Shown here piece after piece: positions 42,601 through 52,795 of a stretch of DNA of 64,000 nucleotides; position 1 is the stretch's first letter; each line of letters opens with the position of its first letter. Below the pieces are notes generated by a model. It made no database searches, was not told the origin of the DNA, and saw nothing but the letters and a program-made list of their open reading frames with translations. This DNA comes from Fulvia fulva (lineage: Eukaryota > Ascomycota > Dothideomycetes > Mycosphaerellales > Mycosphaerellaceae), in the NCBI RefSeq assembly GCF_020509005.1, contig NC_063012.1, positions 1,240,001 through 1,304,000 of the forward strand, written 5' to 3'. Made by a program: the position numbers and the translations under genes.

Positions 42601-44141
42601 ACAGCACTCTTGACGGCATGGTCTACAACAACATTATGACCGTCACTGACAGGCTCACTAAGGAAGTCGAGCTGATCCCTATTGGCGCAATGACAGCACA
42701 GAATACGGCAAGGCTTTTCCTCAAACATGTGTTCTGTCGGCGCGGGTTTCCTGACACCATTACATCAGACCGTGGCAAGCAGTGGGTTGCTACCTTCTGG
42801 AAGAAACTCTGCAAGATGCTCCGCACAAATCGCAAGCTGAGTTCTTCGTATCACCCAGAAACTGATGGACAGTCAGAACGCACTAACCAGGCGATGGAAC
42901 AGTATCTCCGCATGTTCACCAACGAGGCACAGGATGACTGGGCAGAATGGCTGTGCCTTGCTCAGTTCGCGATCAACAATCACCTGTCTGAGACTACTGG
43001 TGTGTCGCCGTTCTACGCCACCTTAGGATACAACCCTGAGTTCATAGAGCGAGTTGACCTGAACGCTGGAAAGGAGGGAGGACTGACCACTCTCCAGCGA
43101 CTGGACGCGCGATCAGCAGAAACCTTTGTGCGTCGAATTTGCGAGCTTCACAAACACCTTCAAGAGAATATGCGAATGTCACAAGCTCTCCAAGCAGAGG
43201 CAGCAAACCGCCACCGAAGCATTCCTCCAGACTACAAGGTGGGTGATTGGGTGTATCTTAGCACCAAGAACATCCGCACGACTCGACCATCTAAGAAGCT
43301 GGACAGGAGATATGCCGGCCCTTACCAGATCACGGAAGTTATGCCGGCCAGACTCTCTTATCGACTGAAACTATCAGACGCTCTAGTAGGACTTGATAAC
43401 TGCTTCCACACCTCACTACTACAACGAGCCGACCACCCCGATTTCCCACCACTTGAAGGGCAGCATCTGGCGCCGCCACCACCGATAACTATCGAACCTG
43501 ACACCACCGAGGCTGATGCAGCAGCCGATGTAGTGGCAGCACCTACGCACATGTACGAGGTGGAAAAGATCCTTGACATGTACACCCGTAAGCGGGCAGG
43601 CAAGGTGAAGAAGGGGCACAAGCGCAAAGTAGATACATGGTACAAGGTGAAATGGGCTGGATATCAGAACGAAGAGGATGGTGAGACCTGGCAACCTGCA
43701 GAGGACATGCTTGAACACGCAGCCGCCGCTGTTGCAGACTTTCACCATAACCGGCCGGAGTTGTCTACGCCTGTAGGCTTCGCAGCTCCATCTGACTGGT
43801 CCCTACCAGCCACTGAGATACTCGGGCTCAACTCGATCAGGGTCATTCCGAAAGACACCGTCACGAATGAGTCGCCTCGAGCCTTGCCTCTAATAGAATC
43901 TGCTCCGCACATATTCGATACTCGAGTGGAGCCTACAGAGCCTGCAATGATACCCAACTTTGGTCATAAGGATCATACGCGAGTGCGAGCCGAAGACAGA
44001 CTTAGATCTGGGGCAAGCCAGCTAACTAGGCAACATGTTTCTCGAAGGAAGCCGGTCGAGGATAGTCTTGATAGAGCGAATGCGATGTTATCGGATGACG
44101 ACAGGGCACTAGAGGATGATTCGGCGTTCGCGCGATTATGA
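39495..44141 (+). CDS. Pol polyprotein of the intact Gypsy element (protease, RT, RNase H, integrase, chromodomain)
   Basis: 1,548 residues in the -1 frame relative to gag; the 39,495-39,624 overlap suggests -1 frameshifting, so the first ATG need not be used. Approximate positions: aspartic protease about 100-200 with VDSAST in place of the common D-S/T-G-A, and DIVFGLPWL; reverse transcriptase about 400-570 with CIDYRGLNAIT, LPFGLCNGPASFQ and YLDDVLIFS; RNase H from about 680 (IETDSSDFVNAG, YTDHKNLEYF); integrase HHCC zinc site at about 960-1000 (HPGR...CRTC); catalytic core DFVVGLPDS, TSDRGKQW and the Glu of GQSERTNQAMEQYL; then a C-terminal chromodomain at about 1350-1415 (YEVEKILDMY, WYKVKWAGYQNEEDGETWQP), which places it among chromoviruses. 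The chromodomain may direct insertion to heterochromatin, fitting its location in silenced repeats. Confidence 0.95.
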   Translation: MPNVWVRWRLSPTASTQYHAESEREPQFPSRRSAAGKWHDRCLSVVDSGHPNFLGQKEHEIERHGTQETVTDYSEELKISACALDKQQPAVYPHIVLPVMIQQRKARGLVDSASTSLFLDWKFTRKYTIPLIPLTQSRRLTLGDGTATARQITHAAPVDVVIGDHHEQMLCYVTDLEYDIVFGLPWLTAHNPNIFWETGEVAFRSDYCFGHCLQNKTPTTVQSLNHREKKKQAPVRYGPEPFTGDVASFTAGGAELNASSYDLEDIDDEEVDCQGVSQRAWGMYAHRPGAECFYIMPTRRESDGGELKLSAMAADDLDQFLNKQFNHNPKEKLPPMYHDIADAFSAKDHEGLPPHRLGVDHEIHIKPDGPQEPPYRKPYGLAEKENEAVKKWLDEQTSEGKVRKAGQKTNQSPAPVLVVRKPGGGLRVCIDYRGLNAITIKNRYPIPLIQETLNRMHGKKYFTKLDIVAAFNKLRIAEGHEWLTAFATRYGIYECLVLPFGLCNGPASFQSYINKVLQEHLDDFVSAYLDDVLIFSDTLEEHIEHVRKVLTKLRDAGLTVDIDKSEFHQQKVKYLGLIITPDGIEMDPEKLECIQTWEAPENLKDVQAFLGFANFYRRFIEAFSRIAAPLTNLTKSDGPSNHKNRRIQWSLDCQRAFDNLKAAFSKAGMLAHYVPGRETVIETDSSDFVNAGVLSQYDENGVLHPVAFYSKKLSPQECNYEIYDKELLAIIKAFEEWRPELACEADDEDSQPVKIYTDHKNLEYFMTTKQLNRRQARWAEFLSQFNFKIIYRPGLQGTKPDSLTRRSQDLPQGVDDPRNQHQHQTLLPPKRFLKIASLQATVEDAPEEEEPVPLNPEAEEFMPTERDAPTEQPATRESQREAELEYRMSTAYVTDNELKTAIKDLQKDRTPTLLQRAKIHPAHCKVDGDLLYVRNQYDGWSLWVPNDQALQTRIIKINHDAPAAGHPGRARTYELVAREFYWPGLARSVRRYTANCRTCRTTKSLHSQPLGLLQPLPVPDRPWKHIAVDFVVGLPDSTLDGMVYNNIMTVTDRLTKEVELIPIGAMTAQNTARLFLKHVFCRRGFPDTITSDRGKQWVATFWKKLCKMLRTNRKLSSSYHPETDGQSERTNQAMEQYLRMFTNEAQDDWAEWLCLAQFAINNHLSETTGVSPFYATLGYNPEFIERVDLNAGKEGGLTTLQRLDARSAETFVRRICELHKHLQENMRMSQALQAEAANRHRSIPPDYKVGDWVYLSTKNIRTTRPSKKLDRRYAGPYQITEVMPARLSYRLKLSDALVGLDNCFHTSLLQRADHPDFPPLEGQHLAPPPPITIEPDTTEADAAADVVAAPTHMYEVEKILDMYTRKRAGKVKKGHKRKVDTWYKVKWAGYQNEEDGETWQPAEDMLEHAAAAVADFHHNRPELSTPVGFAAPSDWSLPATEILGLNSIRVIPKDTVTNESPRALPLIESAPHIFDTRVEPTEPAMIPNFGHKDHTRVRAEDRLRSGASQLTRQHVSRRKPVEDSLDRANAMLSDDDRALEDDSAFARL

Positions 44142-44215
44142 AGCTCGACAGGCAAGTGGCCTCACAAGGTGAATAACGCTCAGAGGACTGAGGCGTGTTT
44201 TGGGAGGGGGGGTAC

Positions 44216-44399
44216 TGTCACGGGCAGCCCGCGACCCCTCACTGTAGCTGCGTCGGCCCGGCTGAACCGCGGACCTTCTGCATCGGGTTAGCGCGGCTTG
44301 GCTTTACTTTATAACTTCGCCGCGCCTCGCGCTCCTCTTTCGTAGCTTCGTAGAACAACAACTATCTCATTCGGACCCTATGGTACGCGCGCCCTTACA
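44216..44399 (+). repeat. 3' LTR of the intact Gypsy element
   Basis: 184 bp, identical by eye to the 5' LTR, preceded by the polypurine tract at about 44,202-44,213. Confidence 0.95.
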
Positions 44400-45038
44400 C
44401 CTATAGTACAAAGTCGTAGGTAGTCTTCGGGTACTAGGATACGAGGGTCGTAAGTTTGTTTAGTATAACATTCTAGTATTTAGATACGAGAATGTGCTCT
44501 ACCTCGTCGAGTAATAGGTACACCTCGTCTAGGTCGCCGCCTAGGTTCTCTTCGAGCTTAAACTCGAACAATTCTATAAAGTCAATCTTACTACCTTCTT
44601 CTCGCTCGAAGGCTTTCTAGTAAGCTTTATCAATTTCCTATTATAGCCCGATACTAGTGTCTACTATAACCCGCCGGTTGTCGTCCTATATCTAACTCCG
44701 AGGAAAGGAGGAGAGGTCGGGGGAAAGAGATATACGCTACTTACCTTTACCCTTAGGCTTTAGTAGCGGTAGTATACCGCCGTTTGTCTATAAAGTTATA
44801 TTATCTAGGTTCGAGGGAGGCGTAACGATGCCTATTTCCTAACTATCTACGAGCGCGCGACTACCTACTAATAATATCGCCGCGTTACGTTCTCTAGGCA
44901 TTTACGCGCTATACGCCTTACCGTATTCTATGTTCTAATACGACTCTACGCGTTCTTCGAGTTCTATAGTTCTGTCTGTTCCTATTGTTACGCGTCCCTT
45001 ACCTAGATCCGCGATCTAGGTAGGGTAGTAGAACAAAC
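44400..45038 (-). mobile_element. Old Gypsy copy, segment 3 (gag start and leader), minus strand
   Basis: It aligns in reverse with about 37,362-37,990 of the intact element, including gag N-terminus and leader, with RIP-type changes. It completes the old copy whose other segments are at 31,851-32,278 and 35,684-37,177. Confidence 0.9.
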
Positions 45039-45222
45039 TATAAGGGCGCGCGTACTATAGGGTCCGAATAAGAGAGTTATTGTTCTACGAAGCTACGAAA
45101 GAGGAGCGCGAGGCGCGGCGAAGTTATAAAGCAAAGCAAAGCCGCGCTAACCCGATACGGAAGGTCCGCGGTTCACCCGGGCCGACGTAGCTATAGTAAA
45201 GGGTCGCGGGCTACCCGTAATA
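45039..45222 (-). repeat. 5' LTR of the old Gypsy copy (minus strand), RIP-decayed
   Basis: 184 bp on the minus strand, TATAAGGGCGCGCGTACTAT at the left end and CTACCCGTAATA at the right. Confidence 0.9.
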
Positions 45223-45921
45223 AAGGCTAGCTATAGGCGTAACGGAGCTTTATAAGTTTATATAGACTCCTAGCCTTCTCGTTACTATTACTAAATACCT
45301 TCTCGAGTTACTCGAAAAAAGCTTAGAGATCCTTCTCTTTTATTACGCTTCCTATTTCTTAGAAGTATTATATACGCGCGCGGTAATATACTAGTAAGGT
45401 ATTATTTATAGCGTTCTAATAATATTCGGCGGAGAGTAACGGTTTTAACCCGGTACGTACTCGATACGAGCTCCTAATATATAGAAAGTAGTCTTAGAAG
45501 ATATCTACCCGTCTATTCTAGGTAGGTAGCTTCTACTCTCTAGGCCCTAATATATCTATAACAGGCTAAGGCCTATCTTAACTAGAGACCTATTCTAGTA
45601 GCTATCTTATTAGTTAGCTTAGAAAACTCTCCTCTACTAGAGTCTTCTATTATCTACTAGCTTCTACTCGTTCGAGTATAGCTCGCGTCTCCGTAAGTTC
45701 GGCTTCTATTATTAACTACTTTCTATATATCTCTTAAAGGATACTTTCTAGGTTAATATCCGATATCTCTCTCTTAGGGCTTTTATTTGCTAATAGTATT
45801 ATTATATAGTCCGATATAATATTGTCGGGGAGAGTAGGTAATTAAATAGATCGAACTTAATATTAAAGAGTGAATAACTTATAACTTAACTAATAGAATA
45901 GTAATTACTATTTACTACTTA
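45223..45921. other. RIP-like sequence of unknown origin
   Basis: About 0.7 kb with the same CA/TG depletion as the flanking elements but no match to the Gypsy or LINE sequences in this window. On the minus strand a broken helical, Glu/Arg-rich reading (EAELTETRAILERVEASR) can be glimpsed. It could be part of another repeat. The right end passes into an A/T-rich stretch with repeated TACTATTTACTA motifs. Confidence 0.45.
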
Positions 45922-45936
45922 CTATTTACTATTACT

Positions 45937-46859
45937 TCGGCCAATACATCCGGGGAATAAGAATTCAATACGCGGTAAAGACGACAGATTACCTAGTATA
46001 AACCACGATCTAGGAGGCAAAGAATAAGATAGAAAGCCGCTACCGGAGAGGGGCCGGACATAGGACAAGCCAAAAAGAGGATGACCTTACTAGCTTTGCG
46101 GCCGTACAGACAAGTACCGAATGGCTAGCACGAAAAGAGGAGGAGCGTAGGACTCGCTAGGCCGGCGGGAGCAAGGCTAAGACCTAAAGTCTAGCGGAAT
46201 AGATAGCGAGCTACCTATAGGAGCAGGACTAGAAAAGGAAGCCCCCTAAGACAACAGGCCCGATAGTACTCCGAGCCTTCTAGAGACACAATTACTAGCT
46301 ATATAGGGACCTGACAAGGGCCGAAGCAAGCATAGCGATCCAAATCAGGTCCGAATATATTAGATTAAGGGCCTACCTGTTCAGGAGACGCGTACTAGAC
46401 ATCTATAGCCTAGCCTACTAGTGTGGCTACCTATCGTAAAACCCAGAACATATGCTACTACGATGCCCGTAGTGGGCGAGAGGCAGGGGAAATTGGAGGC
46501 ACCAAGCGGGAAGGAGAGACTACAAGTCAATTATTAGGGACAAAGGCAACATTCGCCGAATCTCTCGGTAGATACTATAGTAGGGATACCTCTAGCAGTT
46601 TAGCCTCGCTAGCGAGACGGAGGAGTGGATAGACAAGAGGCGGAAGCTAGGGGGGTTGTAGATAGGGTAGTCATCAGGGCAGGCCCATAACACTAGCGTA
46701 CCCTCAACAAGGGAAATCTAAGACGACAACGAGGGGGAAAAGACAGGCGGGAAGGAGGAGGGGTTTTCACCAACACGGTTTCCCCTCTGTATATACGAAA
46801 ACAAGATAGCATAGCTGCATAGGCCAAAGGGCACTATAACAGCTTAATGAAATATCTAT
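45937..46859 (+). mobile_element. LINE, strongly 5'-truncated, RIP-decayed
   Basis: This 923-bp 3' end of a LINE is flanked by a perfect 15-bp duplication, CTATTTACTATTACT (45,922-45,936 and 46,860-46,874). It keeps a relic of the C-terminal part (CTGACAAGGGCCGAAGCAAG, then the Cys/His region near 46,420), a 3' untranslated region with GGTTTTCACCAACACGGTTT and a (TATC) tail. It is clearly diverged from the neighbouring LINE. Confidence 0.85.
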
Positions 46860-46989
46860 CTATTTACTATTACTACTTCTTCGCATTTTTGATACTACGC
46901 GTGTCGGAAAGGCGACGACGGCGACGGAAAGAGACAGAGAACGAGGAGGAGATGAATAGGGAATGCTTTATAGAAAGGCAGAGGAGATG

Positions 46990-48187
46990 GTAATGGCAGA
47001 AGAGGGACAATTCCTAGAAAGAGCACTAAAAGGGGTAATAAGTGAGCTCCTCGGGGGACTGAAAGCACTCAAACAACAAACAGGAACTACGATTAATAGA
47101 GCAATCGAAGCGACAAGAAACACCTTCTAGAAAGACCTAAGGCAGGCCTAAGGCCTAAAGACATATGCTGTAGCAGCAACGAGCCCCCCACTAGCCCCCT
47201 AAAGCACGGTAGTCCGCATACACATCACAGACTAGTAGGAGAAGGAAGAGGTAGGCAAGATGATAGGAAGGGAGATAGTAGAAAAGCTTGGGATGAAGGA
47301 GGTAGTAGGAGCAAAGGCAGACAATAGAGGGGTAAGACTGTTTACAGCCCACACACAGGACAAGAAGACCCTAGAGATGAACAAGGAATGGACACTTAAG
47401 ATTGGCAAGACAGCAAAGGTCTCCCATTAGCAATACATGGTCATTGCACATAGAGTCCTAAGATCCTTTAACATACAAGAAGACATGGCCAAGCCTTCAG
47501 AGACAGAACCAAGCAACAGTCCTAGGACTATAGATCACAAAAGTGGCATAGGTCAGGAAGAAGATTGAAGAGACTAAGAAGGCCTCATCTCTCATCTTAT
47601 AGGTAGGAACTGCAGCCTAGGCAAACAAGGTTCTAGACTAAGGACTATTCTGGGACTACGAGAGACTTGAAGCAGAGATACATCAGAGTAACCACAGAGT
47701 CCTCCAATGTTTTAAGTGTCAACAGTATAGCCATATTGCCCCAAAGTGTAACAGACCTACACCAGTCTGCTCCCACTGTGCTAGTGATCACGTAACCTAG
47801 GAGTGCTAGAAGAAGAAGGAAGACACGAGATGTGTAGCTTGCGGAAGGAAACATCCAGCATGGTCAAACCAATGTCCAGCTAGACTTGTAGCCTAGTGGA
47901 AGGCGAGGGAAGCAAGAGTAACAACTCCTGCAAGATTCTTAGTGGGGGAAAAAGACCAGCTAGCAAGGACCTTTCACCCAAACAAGAGACCAAGGCCGTA
48001 AGATGAGCTAATACCTGCAATAGGGAGGCCAACACACCTGTTTAAAGCAGGACAAAGCAATGGACAGATGAAGATACACCAGATGATAGGGAGCCAGCAG
48101 GAGGAGTCGGAACAAATAGAGCAACAAAGCCAGGAGAACCAGCCCTACAACCAATCACATGACCAGCCAGACACACCTATGTCCTAA
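46990..48187 (+). pseudogene. LINE ORF1 relic (gag-like, CCHC zinc knuckles)
   Basis: Readable pieces include EEGQFLERALKGVISELLGG, IGREIVEKLGMKEVVGAKAD and NKEWTLKIGKTAKVSH, then the CCHC knuckle at about 47,715 (CFKCQQYSHIAPKC), CSHCASDHVT and CVACGRKHPAWSNQCPA. At least one frame change and several TAG/TAA codons break it. ORF1 proteins of this LINE type bind the element RNA. Confidence 0.75.
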
Positions 48188-51100
48188 TGCCTCACACCAA
48201 CAAGCTAACCATCATTCAGTACAATGTCAATAAAAGCAAGGACAAGGTCCAGAGGAGCTTCCTACAAGCCCTAGACCTAGAGGTACACCACATTGTGGCA
48301 ATACAAGAACTATAGATCAGCCTATATACCAGAATCCCCTCAACAGTGAAGAGCCTAGAGTATCACTCAGTGGTCAACAGAACAGAGGGAGTCCCAAGGT
48401 CCTGTATCTACATCAGCAAGAAGGTGTCAACTGAGGACTGGCAAGCCTTGCCAAGGGCTGACAGGGACATTACCACAATACAACTAACGACATCACATAG
48501 CCAGATCCTGGTCCACAGTGTGTATAACCCACCCCCAGAGTCTAGGAGTAGCACATAGCTACACACATTGGAAAGACTTCTAGAGGCAATGAATCAACAA
48601 GCCCAGAACATAGTGGTTGGGGACTTCAACCTCCATCACCTAACATAGGGATCAGACTTCTCCCCAGCACACCACTTCCTAGCAGGCAGGCTTATTAGCT
48701 AGATGGAGACAGCCTAGCTAGGCCTAGTCACACCAAAGGGAACAGAAACATGGGCAAGAAACAACAGCTCTAGCACACTAGACCTGTGTTTTATGTCCCA
48801 TGCCCTGACACAGAAGGTGGAGAGTTGCAAAGTGAGCAGCCACCTTGAGTCCTCATCAGATCACCTCCCAATCCGGACGGACATCCAGCTCACGATTGAG
48901 GAAGAGAGGGAGCCAGAAGAGAAGCTTAACTGGAAAAAGGCCAACTGGTCACTAGTGCAGGAACAGCTAGAGGGTGAACTTGAATGGGTGAACATAGACA
49001 ACTTGTACACAACAGAGGGGATTGACCAGGCTGCCACACAACTAGTGACAGCCATAGAGAGAGCAGCCCAAGCCCACATACCCAAGAAGAGGTGGTCACT
49101 ATACTAGAAGACATACTGGACACATGAATGCACAACCAAGGTCAAGGACGTAAGAAGGGCAAGGAGAAGATGGGAGCAACAACGTACCCAGGCCAATTAG
49201 GAGACCTATAACAATGCCTGCTAAGCCAAGAAAGCACAGATTAGGAGGGACAAACAGCAAGAATGGAGGTCCACTGTTAGGATGATCACAGAACATCCAG
49301 AACAAATCTGGAGGCTAGCCAAGTGGGCAAGGAAGCCCGAAGATGAGAAGAACTCCCTACCCCAGTTTCCCCTAATACAAGACCAGAGAGGACAGGTGCA
49401 AACCACTCTTAAGGGGAAGGCAGAGGCATTTGTAAGCCATTTCTTTGGGACCTAGGTGGAGGCAGACCTTAGCAACATCCCAGGAGCTCACATCCCACAA
49501 CTAAGAGAGGCTAGCTAGCATGTAGATGCTAAGGAGATTGAGGGAGTCATTAAGAAACTCAAGGGAAACAAGGCCCCAGGCCCGGACAAGATCCCTAACT
49601 GCTACCTGAAGGCATGTAGAGACCTTATCACCCTTGTACTGGCACTAGTCTTCACCTAATGTATGGCACAAGGCTATTGCCCAGGGATCTTCAAACAATC
49701 CCTCACATATGTCCAAAGGAAACCCTAGAAAGAGGACTACACCAAACTAAAGTCATATAGGCCAATTGCATTGCTGAACACAATAGGAAAGCTCCTTGAA
49801 AAGATCATTGCTCAGAGGCTTACAGAGATTGTGGAGGAACATAACCTCCTCCTAGTAACACAGATGGGGGGCAGGAGAAAGAGATCCACCCTTACAGCAG
49901 TGGAGCTAATTACAGAACAGATACGACACATCTGGCACTATGGCAACAATAGAGTAGCATCACTGCTCTCACTTGACATATCAGGAGCCTTCGACAATGT
50001 CTCCCACACTAGGCTCATCCACATCCTAAAACAGAAGGCTATCCCAACATAGATCGTCACATTTGTGTAATCATTCCTCCAAAACAGAACAACCCAAATC
50101 CTCCTTGGAACCTACAAGGCCCCACAGACACCAATAGCACGCACAGGGATCCCACAAGGATCCACACTCTCACCAATCCTCTTCCTCCTCTTTGTGGGAG
50201 ACCTAATGCCACTCCTAGAGACAACAAACACTACAGCATCAGGATTTGTAGATGACACAAACATCCTAGCATAGTTAGACTCTACAGAACACAACTGCAA
50301 CCTCCTCGAGGAAAGACATAAACAGTGCGAGAAATGGGCAAGGGAACACGGGGCAAAATTTGCACCAGACAAGTACCAGCTTATCCACTTCAACAGGGCA
50401 AAGATAGAACACAATTTGCAGGCAACAGTACAGATCTAGGGCTTTGAAACTCACCCTACACAGGAACTCAGGGTCCTAGGGATATGGCTGGACCCAAAGC
50501 TTAGCTGGGGTCCACAGGTGAAGAAGGCTCAGGCAAGAGCAGACACAAACAGACAGTCCATAGAAAGGCTTACAGCCTCCACATAGGGCGCAACCTTCTC
50601 TCAGGCAAGGATCATGTATAAGGCTATTGTCAAACCTGCAATGATGTATAGAGCAGCAGTCTGGGCAGCAGCAAAGCACACCCCAAAGAGGATTGAGGAA
50701 CCCCTTAACAGAGCCCAAGCAGCCTGCCTGAAGAGAGTACTTGGGGCCTACAAGTCAACTCCCTACAAGACATTGGAAATCGAGTCAGGAACTGCTCCTA
50801 TCAAAGAATACCTCCAAGGCCTAAGGAGCCAATATGCAGGCAAGACATCTACATACTAAGTACAGGGAGCTATCCAAGCAGCCACACTGAAGATCAGAAC
50901 CCAATGTACAAGGAAGAGGAGACCCAACAGGCCACACATAATCCCACAAAAGGAAAGAGACCTTGCAACATTTCAAGAGATCACGGCAGCCCTTGAGCAA
51001 GGGGAGGCCCACAGAGGCCAAGCCAGCTCAAGAGACAAAGACAAGAAGAAACAAAGCCAAGCTGAGCAAATTGCAGGATACCTCTGGGAAAAAAACTGGA

Positions 51101-51597
51101 GCCAACAGCACGTAAGACCAGGGGCCCTACTAGTAGCAAGAACATTTGGAAGGTACAACTACCACATCTACAAGGACCTGAAGAGGGCAGAAGCAAGTAT
51201 AGCCATCCAGATCTGTTCTGAGCACATTGGGCTTAGGGCATACTTGCATCAAAGAAGAGTCCCAGGACATGAATCCAAGAGCTGCCTATGTGGCTACCTG
51301 TCCCAGAACCCGGAGCACATGGTCCTAGTCTGCAAGGAGTGGGTCAGAGGGAGGAGTCTATGGAGAGCAAAGGCAAGAGATAGGCAGTACCAAGCCATTA
51401 TTAAGAACAAACGAGACATACAAAGGGTAACAAGGTGGATCCTGTCGGAGAACTACCTTGAACAGTTCTCTCTTGCAGTGGAAGCAGAGAGATGGATTGA
51501 GAAGAGGGGGGAGGAGAGAAAGGAGGAGGAGATAAGGAGGAGGATAGAGGAACAGGGAATGAAGAGGAGGACAGAACTAGGGCCGCGGGCAAGGTAG
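48188..51597 (+). pseudogene. LINE ORF2 relic (endonuclease, reverse transcriptase, C-terminal Cys/His motif)
   Basis: The frame is mostly constant and stops are isolated: for example TAG after PPPESRSST, HHLT and KAIPT, each where Trp is expected from the pattern or from the related copy at 32.3 kb. Order: endonuclease about 48,200-48,900, linker, reverse transcriptase about 49,550-50,450 with FVDDTN, thumb region (IKPAMMYRAAVWAAAKH-like sequence), C-terminal SCLCGY...H...C at about 51,280 and a basic Glu/Arg-rich end. No RNase H domain was recognised. Confidence 0.85.
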
Positions 51598-51809
51598 TCA
51601 CAGGGTAACAACCATGACACTAGCGCACCCTGAAGGGAGGAAAACGGGAAGAACAAGAGAAGGACAAATCCAAGGAGAGGGAGAGGAGGTTTTCACCCGT
51701 CACTCGGGTTTCCTACCTACATAAATATACTCTACAGCGAGAGACCTGCATGGGCCAAGAGGCACCAAAACAGGCAAATGAATAATCTATCTATTGACTA
51801 TTACTACTT

Positions 51810-52795
51810 GTCTTACTATTTACTCCTTTTTACTAATACTGCCTTAACACTTGTTAGACGCCTCGAAATCATTGGAATAGACGTGCGATGACTGTTCGTA
51901 GGACAACATCCACAGTCTGGAACCACTGCGATCTCGGCCATTGTCGCAGGATACTCGCCGACGGCCCCCTGATCTCGAGGAATTCACCTGGAAAGAGTCC
52001 ATGCACATCAACAACGATGCTCACTGTCGTTATGGCCATGTTCGTTCCGCACGATGGAATTGATCTCTTGTCTTGGTCCCAGATCGGTCGAGCTCTGCGA
52101 TGCTGTCATCCAGGGACAGTAGCTTCCTCCGAGAGTGTTCTGCGGCCCTTCCTCCTTTGCCTCCAAATGACAGCGATACAGGTTGCATCTTGTTACTTTC
52201 TTGCCTGTAGCCATCTCCTTCTCCTCTTGCATATCACACGTCGCCCATGTCGCCTGCTAAATATAAACACTCCAAGCCAGTAATGAGAACTGACAGAACA
52301 CCACCTTCTGCTATTTCCACGGATACGGCGTCTTCACACGTCGGGGGTTTATTTCGTTAGTCTAGTTCCGGTGGAATACCAGGGCCACGACCAATGGATG
52401 CGCTGCTCTCGACGCAAAGAGGTACGGCTATGTTAATGAAATAACCCTCCGACGTGTCAAGACGCTGTGGGCTGTCAAACGTTACCCCGGGGACGACTTC
52501 TTCTGCTGAATCGGATCTGGTCTCGAAGTCCGCTGTAACAAGTATGCAGTAGGTTTACTAATCATAACCACCTTACATAACATTAGCCATGGAGTCCCGA
52601 TGAGTACGAGATATGGAGACCGGCTACACAACGGAAACAAGGTTACCCTTGCCAGTGCGACATACTAATAGCATGAAATTACGGCTATTGTGATTTTGGG
52701 TACGAGCGACAGACACAGTGTTTGGTGTTAAATGAAAGCATTCCTTCTCTGACCACTGGAGAGAACCACATCATCGTCTTCTCTACGCTTTCGCC
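51810..52795. other. Intergenic between the transposon island and the Asp-box gene
   Basis: Base use returns to normal. Short ORFs only. Promoter of the gene at 52,796 presumably lies here; no clear motif found. Confidence 0.45.

Larger units (their letters stand above)
37178..44399 (+). mobile_element. Intact Ty3/Gypsy chromovirus LTR retrotransposon
   Basis: The element is 7,222 bp. LTRs at 37,178-37,361 and 44,216-44,399 look identical base for base, and the flanking duplication CCTAT is perfect (37,173-37,177; 44,400-44,404). gag and pol are uninterrupted. A polypurine tract (GGGAGGGGGGG) lies just before the 3' LTR. Unlike its surroundings it has ordinary CA/TG content, so it inserted after the surrounding copy had been mutated and has itself escaped RIP. 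It sits in the gag of an older minus-strand copy of its own family. Recent and possibly still active transposition is inferred from sequence integrity alone. Confidence 0.97.
46879..51796 (+). mobile_element. Near full-length LINE with lightly RIP-damaged ORFs
   Basis: A 4,918-bp element lies between perfect 13-bp duplications ACTATTACTACTT (46,866-46,878 and 51,797-51,809), ending in GAATAATCTATCTATTG. A gag-like first ORF relic (about 47,000-48,190) has a CCHC knuckle (CFKCQQYSHIAPKC) plus further Cys pairs. A second ORF relic (about 48,190-51,600) has an apurinic-type endonuclease (VGDFNLHH), a reverse transcriptase (NKAPGPDKIPN, SYRPIALLNTIGKLLEK, FVDDTNIL) and a C-terminal CLCGYLSQNPEHMVLVC motif. 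In-frame stops that I checked are TAG or TAA at positions where Trp or Gln is expected. CA/TG content is nearly normal, so damage is light. It inserted into the duplicated target of the LINE at 45,937. Confidence 0.92.

Noticed and set aside
23366..51809. The RIP-mutated nest as a centromere
   Set aside because: Such nests occur at fungal centromeres, but this block is under 30 kb, flanked by ordinary genes, and there is no direct evidence such as extreme AT content throughout.
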